This document shows, one piece after another, positions 1 through 8,006 of a stretch of DNA of 64,000 nucleotides. Numbering within the stretch: the first letter of the stretch is position 1; the number at the start of each line of letters is the position of its first letter. Source of the DNA: CAWUFC02 sp963921335 (GTDB taxonomy: Bacteria > Pseudomonadota > Gammaproteobacteria > Pseudomonadales > Halieaceae). The translations under genes and the position numbers were made by a program. Below the pieces are notes generated by a model that saw nothing but the letters and a program-made list of their open reading frames with translations, was not told where the DNA came from and searched no databases. Location of the stretch: assembly GCA_963921335.3 (NCBI GenBank), contig CAWUFC020000001.1, positions 868,001 through 932,000 on the forward strand, read 5' to 3'.

Positions 1-1
1 G

Positions 2-643
2 CAGCCGGCGGCAATGATGGCCGACATTCTCACGCCTGAGGGTACTCTCGCCAATGGTGCCGACCTGGCCGCATTTGCCCAAGAACACGGCCTCAAGCTG
101 GGTTCCATTGCCGACCTGATTCACTTTCGGGTGGTGAGCGAGCGCACCATACGCAAGGTGCGTGAGGGCAGCATCAATACCGCCCACGGCGATTTCCAGA
201 TGGCCGCTTATCGCGACCAGCACACCGGTGACGTGCACATGGCCTTGTATCAGGGTGATATCAATGCCGACGACCCCACCCTGGTCAGGGTGCATGCGCA
301 GGCCGCGGTGCGAGACTTGCTAGGCGCCGAGGCCCCTGATCGCAGGAGCTGGAGTGTAAGTAAGTGCTTGCAAGCTGTAGCGGCTGAAGGCTGCGGCGTG
401 GTGGTGTTGCTGGCGCGCAACGAAAGCACTGACCAGCTGCTGCACAGTATTGATATTGCCCTGGGCCAGGCCGAGATTGCCCAGGCCACGGGTGATAACC
501 CCAATACGTATATGATGGTTGGTTTGGGCTCGCAGATCTTGCGTGACTTGGGGGTGGGCAAGATTCGCCTGATGGGCGCGCCGATCAAGTACAATGCGAT
601 TTCCGGATTTGACTTGGAAGTCACCGAATACGTATCGCCTTAA
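2..643 (+). CDS. ribB: 3,4-dihydroxy-2-butanone 4-phosphate synthase with degenerate GTP cyclohydrolase II domain (5' truncated by window edge)
   Basis: The reading frame is already open at the window edge, so the N-terminal catalytic RibB part is missing. The visible start (DILTPEGTLANGADLAAFA, then GSIADLIHFR) is the end of a RibB domain, which makes the four-carbon unit of riboflavin from ribulose 5-phosphate. The remaining 170 or so residues align in layout with GTP cyclohydrolase II. However, the zinc site (normally SECLTGD...RCDCG after RVH) has become RVHAQAAVRDLL with no matching cysteines, and the RQEGRGIGL segment is gone. This half is therefore unlikely to hydrolyse GTP. That fits the complete ribA at 4081-4668. 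ribH follows 31 bases downstream in an apparent operon. RibB with a degenerate RibA half is a known architecture in proteobacteria. Confidence 0.9.
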   Translation, partial: QPAAMMADILTPEGTLANGADLAAFAQEHGLKLGSIADLIHFRVVSERTIRKVREGSINTAHGDFQMAAYRDQHTGDVHMALYQGDINADDPTLVRVHAQAAVRDLLGAEAPDRRSWSVSKCLQAVAAEGCGVVVLLARNESTDQLLHSIDIALGQAEIAQATGDNPNTYMMVGLGSQILRDLGVGKIRLMGAPIKYNAISGFDLEVTEYVSP

Positions 644-674
644 AGCGATCCCATAGAGACTTAGGGAAGAAGAC

Positions 675-1142
675 ATGAGCATCAAAACAATTGAAGGCAA
701 CCTCACCGCCAGCGATGGCAAGTTTGCCCTGGTGGTTGGCCGATGGAACAGCTTTGTTGTTGAGCACCTGAAAGACGGCGCCATCGATGCATTGCGTCGC
801 CATGGCGTCAGCGAAGACAACCTGACGGTGATCTATGCGCCGGGTGCGTTTGAAATTCCGCTGGCCTGTAAAAAGGCGGCGGCTTCCGGTAACTACGACG
901 CCATCATTGCATTAGGTGCAGTGATTCGCGGCGGCACCCCCCACTTTGAATATGTGGCGGGTGAGTGCGTGAAGGGTCTGGCCCAGGTGATCAACGAATA
1001 CGGTTTGCCCGTGGCCTTCGGTGTGCTGACTGTCGACACCATCGAGCAGGCGATTGAGCGCTCTGGTACCAAGGCCGGCAACAAGGGTGAAGAGGCCGCC
1101 CTCTCCGCCCTGGAAATGGTCAACCTGTTGCCTCAAATCTAA
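675..1142 (+). CDS. ribH: 6,7-dimethyl-8-ribityllumazine synthase
   Basis: Lumazine synthase condenses the RibB product with 5-amino-6-ribitylaminouracil in the penultimate riboflavin step. The 155-residue length is normal for the family. Recognisable blocks are the N-terminal VVGRWNSFVVEHL, the substrate-binding APGAFEIPLACKKAA, GAVIRGGTPHFEYV and the C-terminal PVAFGVLTVDTIEQAIERSG. The ATG is preceded by AGGGAAG, a good ribosome-binding site. The nusB GTG starts one base after the ribH stop, so the genes are translationally linked. The order ribB-ribH-nusB-thiL is common in gammaproteobacteria. Confidence 0.97.
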   Translation: MSIKTIEGNLTASDGKFALVVGRWNSFVVEHLKDGAIDALRRHGVSEDNLTVIYAPGAFEIPLACKKAAASGNYDAIIALGAVIRGGTPHFEYVAGECVKGLAQVINEYGLPVAFGVLTVDTIEQAIERSGTKAGNKGEEAALSALEMVNLLPQI

Positions 1143-1143
1143 C

Positions 1144-1602
1144 GTGGCAGAAAGCAAACACAATCCGCTGGCGGCCAAGCGTCACAAAGCCCGCCACTAC
1201 GCCATGCAGGCCCTGTATCAGTGGCACATGGCGGAATCGACCCTGGCCGATATCGAAGCGCAGTTTCGTGACGAGTACGACTTTGGCAAGGTCGACGGCG
1301 AGTATTTTCATGCGCTGTTGCATGAGGTGCCCGCCAACATTGATATCATCGAAGCGGAATACGCGCCCTTTATGGTAGAGCGAGACCTGGAAGAGCTGGG
1401 CCCGGTTGAGCGTGCGTTGCTGCGCATTGGCACCTTTGAACTTATGCAGCGCATTGATGTGCCCTATAAAGTGGTGATCAACGAGGCGGTGACACTGGCT
1501 AAAAAATTTGGCGCCCAGGACAGCCACAAGTTCATCAACGGTGTGCTCGACCAGGTGGCGCGGCAACAGCGCCAGGTGGAGATTAACGCCGAGGCGGGCT
1601 GA
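1144..1602 (+). CDS. nusB: Transcription antitermination factor NusB
   Basis: NusB binds boxA RNA together with ribosomal protein S10 and supports antitermination of rRNA operons. The 152-residue frame begins at GTG 1144, giving VAESKHNPLAAKRHKARHYA. This start is chosen because an N-terminal RxxARxxAxQALYQW block is the family hallmark and the earlier in-frame ATG lies deep in ribH. Other family blocks are LEELGPVERALLRIGTFEL and the C-terminal VINEAVTLAKKFGAQDSHKFINGVLD. ribH ends at 1142 and thiL starts 14 bases after this gene, so the group is probably one transcript. Confidence 0.96.
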   Translation: MAESKHNPLAAKRHKARHYAMQALYQWHMAESTLADIEAQFRDEYDFGKVDGEYFHALLHEVPANIDIIEAEYAPFMVERDLEELGPVERALLRIGTFELMQRIDVPYKVVINEAVTLAKKFGAQDSHKFINGVLDQVARQQRQVEINAEAG

Positions 1603-1616
1603 GCCCGCTGCCCGCA

Positions 1617-2507
1617 ATGAGCGACGAATTCGCCCTCATCCAACAATACTTCGCCCCCTTCTCATCACAGATCGGCGACGACTGCGCCGAGCTGATCATT
1701 CCCGAGAGCATGCGCCTGCTGACCTCGGTTGATACCCTGGTTGAGAACACACACTTTTATTCAGATGCCCCGCCTAATCAGGTTGGCTATCGCGCCGTGG
1801 CCACGGCCATGAGTGATCTCGCCGCCATGGGTGCCCAGCCTGTTGCGGCGACATTAGCCCTGACCATGCCTGAAGCCAATGACACCTGGGTGCACCAGTT
1901 TGCCCAGGGCCTGGGTGAGGCACTGGCTGTGCAGAAGGTGGAGTTGATTGGCGGCGATACCACGCAGGGGCCCCTGACAGTTACCGTGCAGGTGTTCGGT
2001 GTGGTGCCACAAAATAAAGTCCTCAAGCGTGATGGTGCTCAGGTAGGCGATGCGATATTTGTGAGTGGTCCGCTGGGTGATGCTGCCGCTGCACTCACCG
2101 TCATGAATGGTGACTGGCCGGGGGGATTGGAACACCGAGAATACCTGCTGACCCGTTTTTACCGGCCCAGCCCTCGTATTGATCTGGGCCTGCAGTTACT
2201 CGACATTGCCAGCAGCTGCATTGATATCTCGGATGGTTTGCAAGCAGATGCCGCCCACATTGGGCGCGCCAGTGGCGTCAAACTGGCCATTGATCACCGC
2301 CGTCTACCCTTGTCACCAGCGCTGCAATCGGTACCTGTTATAGCCCGGGCCAAGCAATGGGCCATGACGGGCGGCGATGACTATGAACTGTTGTTCACCG
2401 TGCCGGCGTCAGCGATTGCAAAAGTGCCCAAGGGCTGTGTGCAGGTTGGAAAGGTCGTGGAAGGCCAGCCCCAGGAAGAGGGCGGCTGGAAGCATTTTGC
2501 TGACTAG
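1617..2507 (+). CDS. thiL: Thiamine-monophosphate kinase
   Basis: ThiL phosphorylates thiamine monophosphate to the active cofactor thiamine diphosphate. The 296-residue protein shows the PurM/ThiL fold motifs: an N-terminal IGDDCAEL metal site, DTLVENTHF, an MSDLAAMGAQP block, the GGDTTQG loop and DISDGLQADAAHIG. The ATG lies 14 bases after nusB and completes the ribB-ribH-nusB-thiL group. The stop overlaps by four bases the end of a convergent minus-strand gene. Dxs at 4718 feeds the same pathway, because DXP is also a thiamine precursor, although it is a separate unit here. Confidence 0.95.
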   Translation: MSDEFALIQQYFAPFSSQIGDDCAELIIPESMRLLTSVDTLVENTHFYSDAPPNQVGYRAVATAMSDLAAMGAQPVAATLALTMPEANDTWVHQFAQGLGEALAVQKVELIGGDTTQGPLTVTVQVFGVVPQNKVLKRDGAQVGDAIFVSGPLGDAAAALTVMNGDWPGGLEHREYLLTRFYRPSPRIDLGLQLLDIASSCIDISDGLQADAAHIGRASGVKLAIDHRRLPLSPALQSVPVIARAKQWAMTGGDDYELLFTVPASAIAKVPKGCVQVGKVVEGQPQEEGGWKHFAD

Positions 2508-2773
2508 CTGAACCAGGCCTGCAATTGCGGGATGATCAGCACACTGAAGCCGAGGCCCATCATCCAATAGAGCACCGTGAAGCGTGATTCAAACCGCGCA
2601 AAACGCGCATCCATGCGGGCCTCGAGATCATTGAAACGGGCATCCAGATAATCTTTAGTCACAAATTTCTCCAGCTTGGCGTCCAGGTAATCTTTGGTCA
2701 CCAAACTGTCGGTATTATAAATAAATGACTCTGCCATCACTTCTGCCTGCGCTTCCGCTTGTGCTTTGGGCAC
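2504..2773 (-). CDS. DUF1640-like coiled-coil membrane protein, shorter copy with a degraded start
   Basis: This encodes an 89-residue protein from GTG 2773: a charged helical region, two copies of a roughly 14-residue unit (VTKDYLDAKLEKF) and a C-terminal membrane helix (MMGLGFSVLIIPQLQAWF). It is a near-duplicate of the gene at 3552-3947. Codons matching the start of that copy can be read further upstream (AAIAFDTLKCAQRLIAAG), but the position of its ATG is ATA here, with an in-frame TGA upstream. The copy has therefore lost its normal start and either uses the internal GTG or is decaying. Bacterial DUF1640 proteins resemble mitochondrial CCDC90; their function is not established. The gene ends convergently on thiL. 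Confidence 0.6.
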   Translation of the reverse strand: MPKAQAEAQAEVMAESFIYNTDSLVTKDYLDAKLEKFVTKDYLDARFNDLEARMDARFARFESRFTVLYWMMGLGFSVLIIPQLQAWFS

Positions 2774-2927
2774 ACCTGCGGCTATTAGCCGTTGGGCACA
2801 TTTTAACGTATCGAAAGCGATAGCAGCTATGCCTTCATGGTATGCAACTTTGCCCAGCTTGTGTGATCAAAATTCCACCAATCCCGGCCAATCTGGACTA
2901 AGCTACGTCGACTATGAAACGCTTTTT

Positions 2928-3542
2928 ATGCATTTTTTGCCTGATTTTGGCCCTTTCGCGCAGGCCACCGACTATGAGGTGCTGGGCCTGTTCAAAGGCG
3001 CAGCCCTGTTCAAGGTAAACGGCGAGCAGAAGCTGGTGAAGGTCGGCCAGGAGTGGAAGGGCATAGCCGTGCTGGAGGCCGATGCCAAAAAGGCGCTGGT
3101 CTCAGTGAACGGGGTTGAGCAAACAGTCACCGTCAGCCAGCGTATCAGCTTACGTTTTGCCGAACCGGTGGGCCAGACCGTGCACATACGTCGCAATGAT
3201 GCCCGTCAGTACATCACGACTGCCCAAATCAACGGTCGCTCTGCTCAGGTGCTGGTGGATACCGGCGCCAATATCGTGGCGCTGAGCAGCCAGCAGGCGG
3301 ATCGCATGGGCATTGATTATAGCGACGGCGTGCCCAGTAGAGTGACTACGGCCTCGGGGGTCAGCAGAGCCTGGAGCATTGTGCTGGATAATGTAGAGGT
3401 CGGAGGCATCAGCGCCAGCCGGGTCCAGGCCAGTGTGATTCAAGGGGCGTTTCCAGAGACGGTATTACTGGGCATGAGCTACCTGCAACATGTTGAGATG
3501 CGCGAGAAAGACGGCATTCTCATGCTGATTAAGAAGTATTAG
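2928..3542 (+). CDS. Retropepsin-like aspartic protease, signal peptide apparently frameshifted
   Basis: The frame encodes a single-domain clan AA protease of the bacterial retropepsin-like type. The catalytic motif is LVDTGANIVALSSQQADRMGI, followed by a second-half ILLGMSYL-type motif (VLLGMSYLQHVEMRE). The preceding segment (TDYEVLGLFKGAALFKVNG...) matches a periplasmic N-domain. A typical signal peptide, MKRFLCIFCLILALS, is encoded from ATG 2914 but in a different frame. One inserted base around 2951-2960 would join it to AQATDYEV with a good cleavage site. As it stands, the in-frame start at 2928 gives MHFLPDFGPFAQA, which is not a signal peptide. The gene may be inactivated, or the base may be a sequencing error. 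It sits between two DUF1640 copies. Confidence 0.7.
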   Translation: MHFLPDFGPFAQATDYEVLGLFKGAALFKVNGEQKLVKVGQEWKGIAVLEADAKKALVSVNGVEQTVTVSQRISLRFAEPVGQTVHIRRNDARQYITTAQINGRSAQVLVDTGANIVALSSQQADRMGIDYSDGVPSRVTTASGVSRAWSIVLDNVEVGGISASRVQASVIQGAFPETVLLGMSYLQHVEMREKDGILMLIKKY

Positions 3543-3551
3543 CCGACTGGT

Positions 3552-3947
3552 TTAACTGAATAAGGCCTGCAGTTGCGGGATTACCAGCACCGTAAAGCCC
3601 ACAGTAATCATCCAGCTAAGGGAGCGAAAGCGCTGATCCAGTTTGGATTCAAAGCGGGTTTCCAGTTCGCTTAGGCGCACATCCAGATAGTCCCGAGTGA
3701 CGAAATTCTTGAGCTTTTCGTCGAGATAGGCCTTGGTGACGAAATTCTTGAGCTTCTCGTCCAGATACGACTTGGTGATAAAGCCTTCCAGCTTTTCATC
3801 CATATAGTCTTTGGTGACCAGAGCATCTGTATTGTGAATAAAGGCTTCGCCCATCACTTCCGCCTGCGCTTCAGCTTGCTCGCGAGGCACGCCCGCGGCA
3901 ATTAGCCGTTGGGCAAATTTTAACGTATCAAAAGCGATAGCAGCCAT
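3552..3947 (-). CDS. DUF1640-like coiled-coil membrane protein, full-length copy
   Basis: This 131-residue protein starts at ATG 3947 with MAAIAFDTLKFAQRL, then a short helix (VPREQAEAQAEVMGEAF). Next come four tandem units of about 14 residues with the pattern [VI]TK.YLDEKLKNF, a charged coiled coil (LSELETRFESKLDQRF) and a C-terminal membrane helix (WMITVGFTVLVIPQLQALF). The arrangement matches CCDC90/DUF1640 proteins: coiled coil with a terminal anchor, role unknown. It has two more repeat units than the copy at 2504-2773, so unit number evidently varies. The protease gene between them is on the other strand and ends nine bases from this gene's stop. Confidence 0.75.
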   Translation of the reverse strand: MAAIAFDTLKFAQRLIAAGVPREQAEAQAEVMGEAFIHNTDALVTKDYMDEKLEGFITKSYLDEKLKNFVTKAYLDEKLKNFVTRDYLDVRLSELETRFESKLDQRFRSLSWMITVGFTVLVIPQLQALFS

Positions 3948-4080
3948 GGGTATATTCTAGTGCCCTCCCGGCAAGTTCAAAGCACTATCTTCCACCCAAT
4001 ACCGTCAATCTCGGGCAACATACTCCGCGTTCAAAACCTGCTACAATCCGTCCCCCTTTTTATAAAGACGCACGCTTTTT

Positions 4081-4668
4081 GTGGCTATTGAGTACGTAGA
4101 ATCATCACGCCTGCCCACCCAGTGGGGCGAGTTTGATATGCACGGTTTTGAAGATGTCGACAACGACAAAGAACACGTGCTGCTGACTTATGGCGATATG
4201 GGTGACGGCGAAGGCGTGCTGGCTCGGGTGCATTCTGAGTGCCTGACCGGCGATGCCCTGTTCAGCCAGCGCTGCGACTGTGGTGCCCAGCTGGCGGCAG
4301 CAATGGAGGCGATCTCTAAAGAGGGTCGTGGTGCCCTGTTGTATCTGCGTCAGGAAGGCCGTGGCATTGGCCTACTCAATAAGATCAAAGCCTATAAGCT
4401 TCAGGATGCCGGCGCAGACACCGTGGAGGCCAATGAAGCCCTGGGGTTTGGCGCCGATATGCGCGACTACTCCATCTGCAAACCCATGTTGGATCAGGCG
4501 GGTATTCACAGTGTGCGCCTGATGACCAATAACCCCCGTAAAGTGGCGGCGATGGAAGAAATTGGCGTGACTGTCATCGAGCGCGTCGCCCATGAAATGC
4601 CCCACAATTCCCACAATGAGCACTATCTTGCTACCAAAAAAGGTCGCCTTGGCCACTTGATGGGATAA
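4081..4668 (+). CDS. ribA: GTP cyclohydrolase II
   Basis: RibA opens GTP to 2,5-diamino-6-ribosylamino-pyrimidinone phosphate, the first step of riboflavin synthesis. The 195-residue protein has all zinc ligands in HSECLTGDALFSQRCDCG (Cys54, Cys65, Cys67), the RQEGRGIGLLNKIKAYKLQ active-site segment and the family C-terminus around TNNPRKVAAMEEIG. Translation starts at GTG 4081, which gives an N-terminus (MAIEYVESSRLPTQWGEF) of standard length. This stand-alone enzyme supplies the activity missing from the degenerate domain of the RibB protein at the left edge. dxs follows after 49 bases. Confidence 0.96.
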   Translation: MAIEYVESSRLPTQWGEFDMHGFEDVDNDKEHVLLTYGDMGDGEGVLARVHSECLTGDALFSQRCDCGAQLAAAMEAISKEGRGALLYLRQEGRGIGLLNKIKAYKLQDAGADTVEANEALGFGADMRDYSICKPMLDQAGIHSVRLMTNNPRKVAAMEEIGVTVIERVAHEMPHNSHNEHYLATKKGRLGHLMG

Positions 4669-4717
4669 ATACCTCCCGGCATCTATTTGCAGCTGATTCA
4701 GCTAAAATATTACGTCT

Positions 4718-6643
4718 ATGCTTAAAGAAATACCACTCACCCGGCCGGCCACGCCGCTGCTGGACGCCATTGCGACCCCGGCAGACATGCGCAAGCTGGA
4801 GCCCGACGCGCTGCTGACCTTGGCAGAGGAGCTGCGTGCCTACCTGTTATACACGGTCGGCCAGACCGGGGGGCACTTTGGGGCTGGCCTGGGGGTTGTA
4901 GAACTCACGCTCGCCTTGCACTACCTGTTGGATACCCCCAATGACCGCATTGTCTGGGATGTGGGCCATCAGGCCTATCCCCATAAAATACTGACCGGGC
5001 GCTGCGATGACATGCACAGCATGCGCCAGGCCGGTGGTTTGGCAGGCTTCCCCAAGCGGGCCGAGAGCGAGTTCGATACCTTTGGCGTGGGCCACTCCTC
5101 CACCTCCATTTCTGCAGCCGTGGGCATGGCCATTGCAGCCGCGAACGCGGGTGTGGATCGCAAAGTGGTAGCGGTGATTGGTGATGGCGCCATGACCGGC
5201 GGCATGGCGATTGAGGCGCTGGCCCATGCTGGGCATGTGCGGCCCAATGTATTGGTGATTTTGAACGACAACCAAATGAGTATTGGCCACAACACTGGTG
5301 GGTTGGGTTCATACTTTGCCAAGATGTGGGCCTCTAAAACCTACATTGCCATGCGCGAGGGCTCCAAGAAAATCCTCGAGAAAATACCCCCGGCCTGGGA
5401 CCTCGCCAAGCGCACCGAAGAGCACATGAAAGGTATGGTCGCCCCGGGTACTTTGTTTGAAGAGCTGGGCTTTCACTATATTGGCCCCATCGATGGCCAC
5501 GACCTGCCTACCTTGCTCGCCACTATCGAAAACATGAGTGAGCTCAAAGGCCCGCAAATCCTGCATATTCGCACCATGAAGGGCAAGGGCTTTGCACCGG
5601 CCGAAGAAGACCCGGTGGGCTATCATGCCCTGACCAAGATCGATCCTAAACCTAAAGTGCCGGATCAGAACACACCGCCTTCGCCGCCTAAAAAGCCTAA
5701 ATACCAGGCCGTATTCGGTCGCTGGTTGTGTGACATGGCCTTGCTGGATGAGCGGTTGATTGGCATTACCCCGGCCATGACCGATGGCAGCGGTATGGTG
5801 GAGTTTGCCGAGCGTTTTCCCGAGCGGTTTCACGATGTGGCGATTGCGGAGCAGCACGCAGTAACGCTGGCCGCGGGCATGGCCTGCGAAGGTGCCAAGC
5901 CGGTCGTGGCCATTTATTCCACCTTTTTACAGCGCGGTTACGATCAGTTAATTCACGATGTGGCACTGCAAAACCTCGACGTGACCTTTGGCATCGATCG
6001 CGCCGGGCTGGTGGGCGAAGACGGCCCCACCCATGCCGGCAGCTTTGATTTAAGTTACCTGCGTTGCATACCCAATATGCTGGTGGCTGCCCCCAGTGAT
6101 GAAAACGAATGCCGGCAGCTGCTCTACACCTGCTACCAGTACAAAGGCCCCGCGGCCGTGCGTTATCCCCGTGGCGAAGGAACCGGGGTGCGCATCATTA
6201 AAGAGATGATCCGGCTGCCCATTGGCGAAAGCATCACGACGCGTCAGGGCCAGCGCGTGGCCATTCTCAACTTTGGGGTGTTGCTGCCCAACGCCGCAGA
6301 GGCCGCCGAAAAGCTCAATGCCACGGTGGTGGATATGCGCTGGGTCAAACCCATGGATGAGCAACGGGTGCTGGAGTTGGTACAATCACACGACCTGATT
6401 GTGACCCTGGAAGACAATGCCATTGCCGGTGGCGCGGGCGCGGCGGTTAACGAGTTACTGCATGCGGCCAGCAAGCCGACCCCGGTACTTAACCTGGGGC
6501 TGCCCGATGAGTATGTGGAGCACGGCAAACGTGAGGAGCAGCTGGCATGGGTCGGGTTGGACAGTGATGGCATTCTTGCGGCCATTCAAAAGAAACTCAC
6601 TCGCCTCAAGGGCGGGCGGCCACCCCTCGAAATCACTCAATAA
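4718..6643 (+). CDS. dxs: 1-deoxy-D-xylulose-5-phosphate synthase
   Basis: Dxs is a thiamine-diphosphate enzyme that joins pyruvate and glyceraldehyde 3-phosphate. This is the first step of the MEP isoprenoid pathway and also provides a precursor for thiamine and pyridoxal. The 641-residue length is normal. Visible motifs are WDVGHQAYPHKILTGR, the ThDP/Mg site GDGAMTGGMAIEALAHAG...LNDNQMSI, the transketolase pyrimidine-domain segment AIAEQHAVTLAAGMA and DRAGLVGEDGPTHAG. The downstream partner ispA at 10760 uses the isoprenoid units made by this pathway, but is separated from dxs by three minus-strand genes. Confidence 0.97.
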   Translation: MLKEIPLTRPATPLLDAIATPADMRKLEPDALLTLAEELRAYLLYTVGQTGGHFGAGLGVVELTLALHYLLDTPNDRIVWDVGHQAYPHKILTGRCDDMHSMRQAGGLAGFPKRAESEFDTFGVGHSSTSISAAVGMAIAAANAGVDRKVVAVIGDGAMTGGMAIEALAHAGHVRPNVLVILNDNQMSIGHNTGGLGSYFAKMWASKTYIAMREGSKKILEKIPPAWDLAKRTEEHMKGMVAPGTLFEELGFHYIGPIDGHDLPTLLATIENMSELKGPQILHIRTMKGKGFAPAEEDPVGYHALTKIDPKPKVPDQNTPPSPPKKPKYQAVFGRWLCDMALLDERLIGITPAMTDGSGMVEFAERFPERFHDVAIAEQHAVTLAAGMACEGAKPVVAIYSTFLQRGYDQLIHDVALQNLDVTFGIDRAGLVGEDGPTHAGSFDLSYLRCIPNMLVAAPSDENECRQLLYTCYQYKGPAAVRYPRGEGTGVRIIKEMIRLPIGESITTRQGQRVAILNFGVLLPNAAEAAEKLNATVVDMRWVKPMDEQRVLELVQSHDLIVTLEDNAIAGGAGAAVNELLHAASKPTPVLNLGLPDEYVEHGKREEQLAWVGLDSDGILAAIQKKLTRLKGGRPPLEITQ

Positions 6644-6739
6644 CTGGGTCAGAACCCGTTTGTCCCATGGCAGGGACAGGGCTTTGCACCCTGTTCTCCG
6701 TGCGAACTCGAATCTGTTAGTACAACGCGTTGCCGCGAG

Positions 6740-7930
6740 TTACTGAGAATGGGCAATCAGCCCCGCCACTCGTTCCCACTCTCGATCAAAGTGACCCTCG
6801 ATGGTTGCAGTTAAACCCGCAGCCCTCACGATGCGGCAGGCCTCTCGCAACTGTTCCACCGCACTGCTAATCTCTGCTTTAGAGAGATCTGTGATGGGCC
6901 TGACATTAGTATCACCCGGAACATCGCTATAGGACACCAACTGCCAGAAGGTGATGCCTGCAGAGAAACTGACTGCAAGGCGGGCCAGGTCAGGCAAGCC
7001 GGGAGCACTCAGGTCGTACACCACGCAGCTAAAATCAAACGCCGGTGACTCACGTCCATCTTGCCAGGCGGTTTGCCTGATGGCGTTGATATTCTCCAGT
7101 ACCGTTGTCAGGCTGACGTGCTTGCGAACACGTTTTAACAACACTGAATCAGCACTATCCAGGCTGACCTGTATCAGACTCACGCGAGACAGGCAGTCCA
7201 GCTCTTCCTCGTTTAAGCGTTTGGCGAGGTTGGTGGTGAGATATAGTTGCCGCCGCAAGCCCAGCAGGCGTTTGGCCAGGTGGGTCCACTGGGGATGAAA
7301 TGTTGTTTCTCCGTGACCGTTCAGCCAGATGGTGCAGGTTTCATCGGTGCGGCTGGCGAGCTCCGCGATGGCGTCAAAACTCTCTACGGGCATGTGTTCA
7401 CCCTGGTAGCCCGGCTGGCTGACGGCACAATAAACACAGCGCAGATTGCAAGCCGTGCTGATGTCGATCCTAAGTGTGGTCAGTGGAAGTGCAGCGTCGC
7501 TTTGGCAGTCAGGGTGCAAATTGTCCAGTGTCACCATTTCCTGCATATGACATTTGCGGCAAAACGACGTCATTTGTCCTTGAACTAGACTGGCCCTTAA
7601 TGCCCGAAACGCTTCGCCGGAACGTTTTACGTCGAGTCCTTCCCCAGGCTCCCAGTGTTCCAGCTCCTTATAGTTGCAGCAGGGCCTGAGGCCCATGTTT
7701 GGCGTGATCTCAAGATAGCGCCAGGGGTCAGAGCAATAACGGGAAGCAATAGGGGGGGGCTCGGTGAGTGAAACGCCAGGTCTTGATTCGTCCAGACCGT
7801 GTCTCAGGTAGTGTTGCCAGCCTGAGCGAAGCCGGCCAGCGGCCACACTGCTCGCTACATCGGGATTGGCAGACAGGTACTGTTCCTCATCCCATTTTGG
7901 GTGCGGTGTGGTTTCAGACCAGAGTTCCAT
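6740..7930 (-). CDS. Radical SAM protein with N-terminal NPDV module and SPASM-like cluster
   Basis: The 396-residue protein has three parts. Residues 15-50 form a single copy of the NPDV/HYL module (EEQYLSANPDVASS...HYLRHGLDESRP), which is repeated four times in the glycosyltransferase at 53805. Residues 63-145 contain a SPASM-like cysteine set (Cys66, Cys84, Cys85, Cys124, Cys127, Cys141) with the typical SDPWRYLEITPNMGLRPCC context, placed before rather than after the core. The core has the CNLRCVYC [4Fe-4S] motif (Cys161, Cys165, Cys168) and the usual TTNLAKRLNEEEL and VSLDSADSVLLKRVR blocks. The substrate is unknown. The shared module suggests a link to the glycan locus. It lies 76 bases downstream of the amidase gene on the same strand. 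Confidence 0.85.
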   Translation of the reverse strand: MELWSETTPHPKWDEEQYLSANPDVASSVAAGRLRSGWQHYLRHGLDESRPGVSLTEPPPIASRYCSDPWRYLEITPNMGLRPCCNYKELEHWEPGEGLDVKRSGEAFRALRASLVQGQMTSFCRKCHMQEMVTLDNLHPDCQSDAALPLTTLRIDISTACNLRCVYCAVSQPGYQGEHMPVESFDAIAELASRTDETCTIWLNGHGETTFHPQWTHLAKRLLGLRRQLYLTTNLAKRLNEEELDCLSRVSLIQVSLDSADSVLLKRVRKHVSLTTVLENINAIRQTAWQDGRESPAFDFSCVVYDLSAPGLPDLARLAVSFSAGITFWQLVSYSDVPGDTNVRPITDLSKAEISSAVEQLREACRIVRAAGLTATIEGHFDREWERVAGLIAHSQ

Positions 7931-8006
7931 GCTTGTGCGAAGGAGTTCTTTGTCGAGCTATATAATGTATACAGTACCTTTAATCACCGGGGCTGATCAA
8001 CGGTCC

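Noticed and set aside
644..674. FMN riboswitch near the riboflavin genes
   Set aside because: The gap before ribH is only 31 bases, and the 3948-4080 region before ribA shows no RFN-type fold. The region before ribB is outside the window.
2928..2940. Run of six T residues as a programmed -1 frameshift site in the protease gene
   Set aside because: A slip there reaches the correct frame but removes the hydrophobic core of the signal peptide. A missing base further on explains the data better.
6673..6697. Hairpin GGGACAGGG / CCCTGTTCT after dxs
   Set aside because: It lies between convergent genes and could stop transcription, but it has no T tract and three wobble pairs or weak positions, so it is not called as a terminator.
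7957..7975. TATAAT-like and GTATAC sequences between the amidase and radical SAM genes
   Set aside because: AT-rich with several possible -10 boxes on both strands but no -35 at proper spacing. A promoter for the radical SAM gene is possible, not supported.
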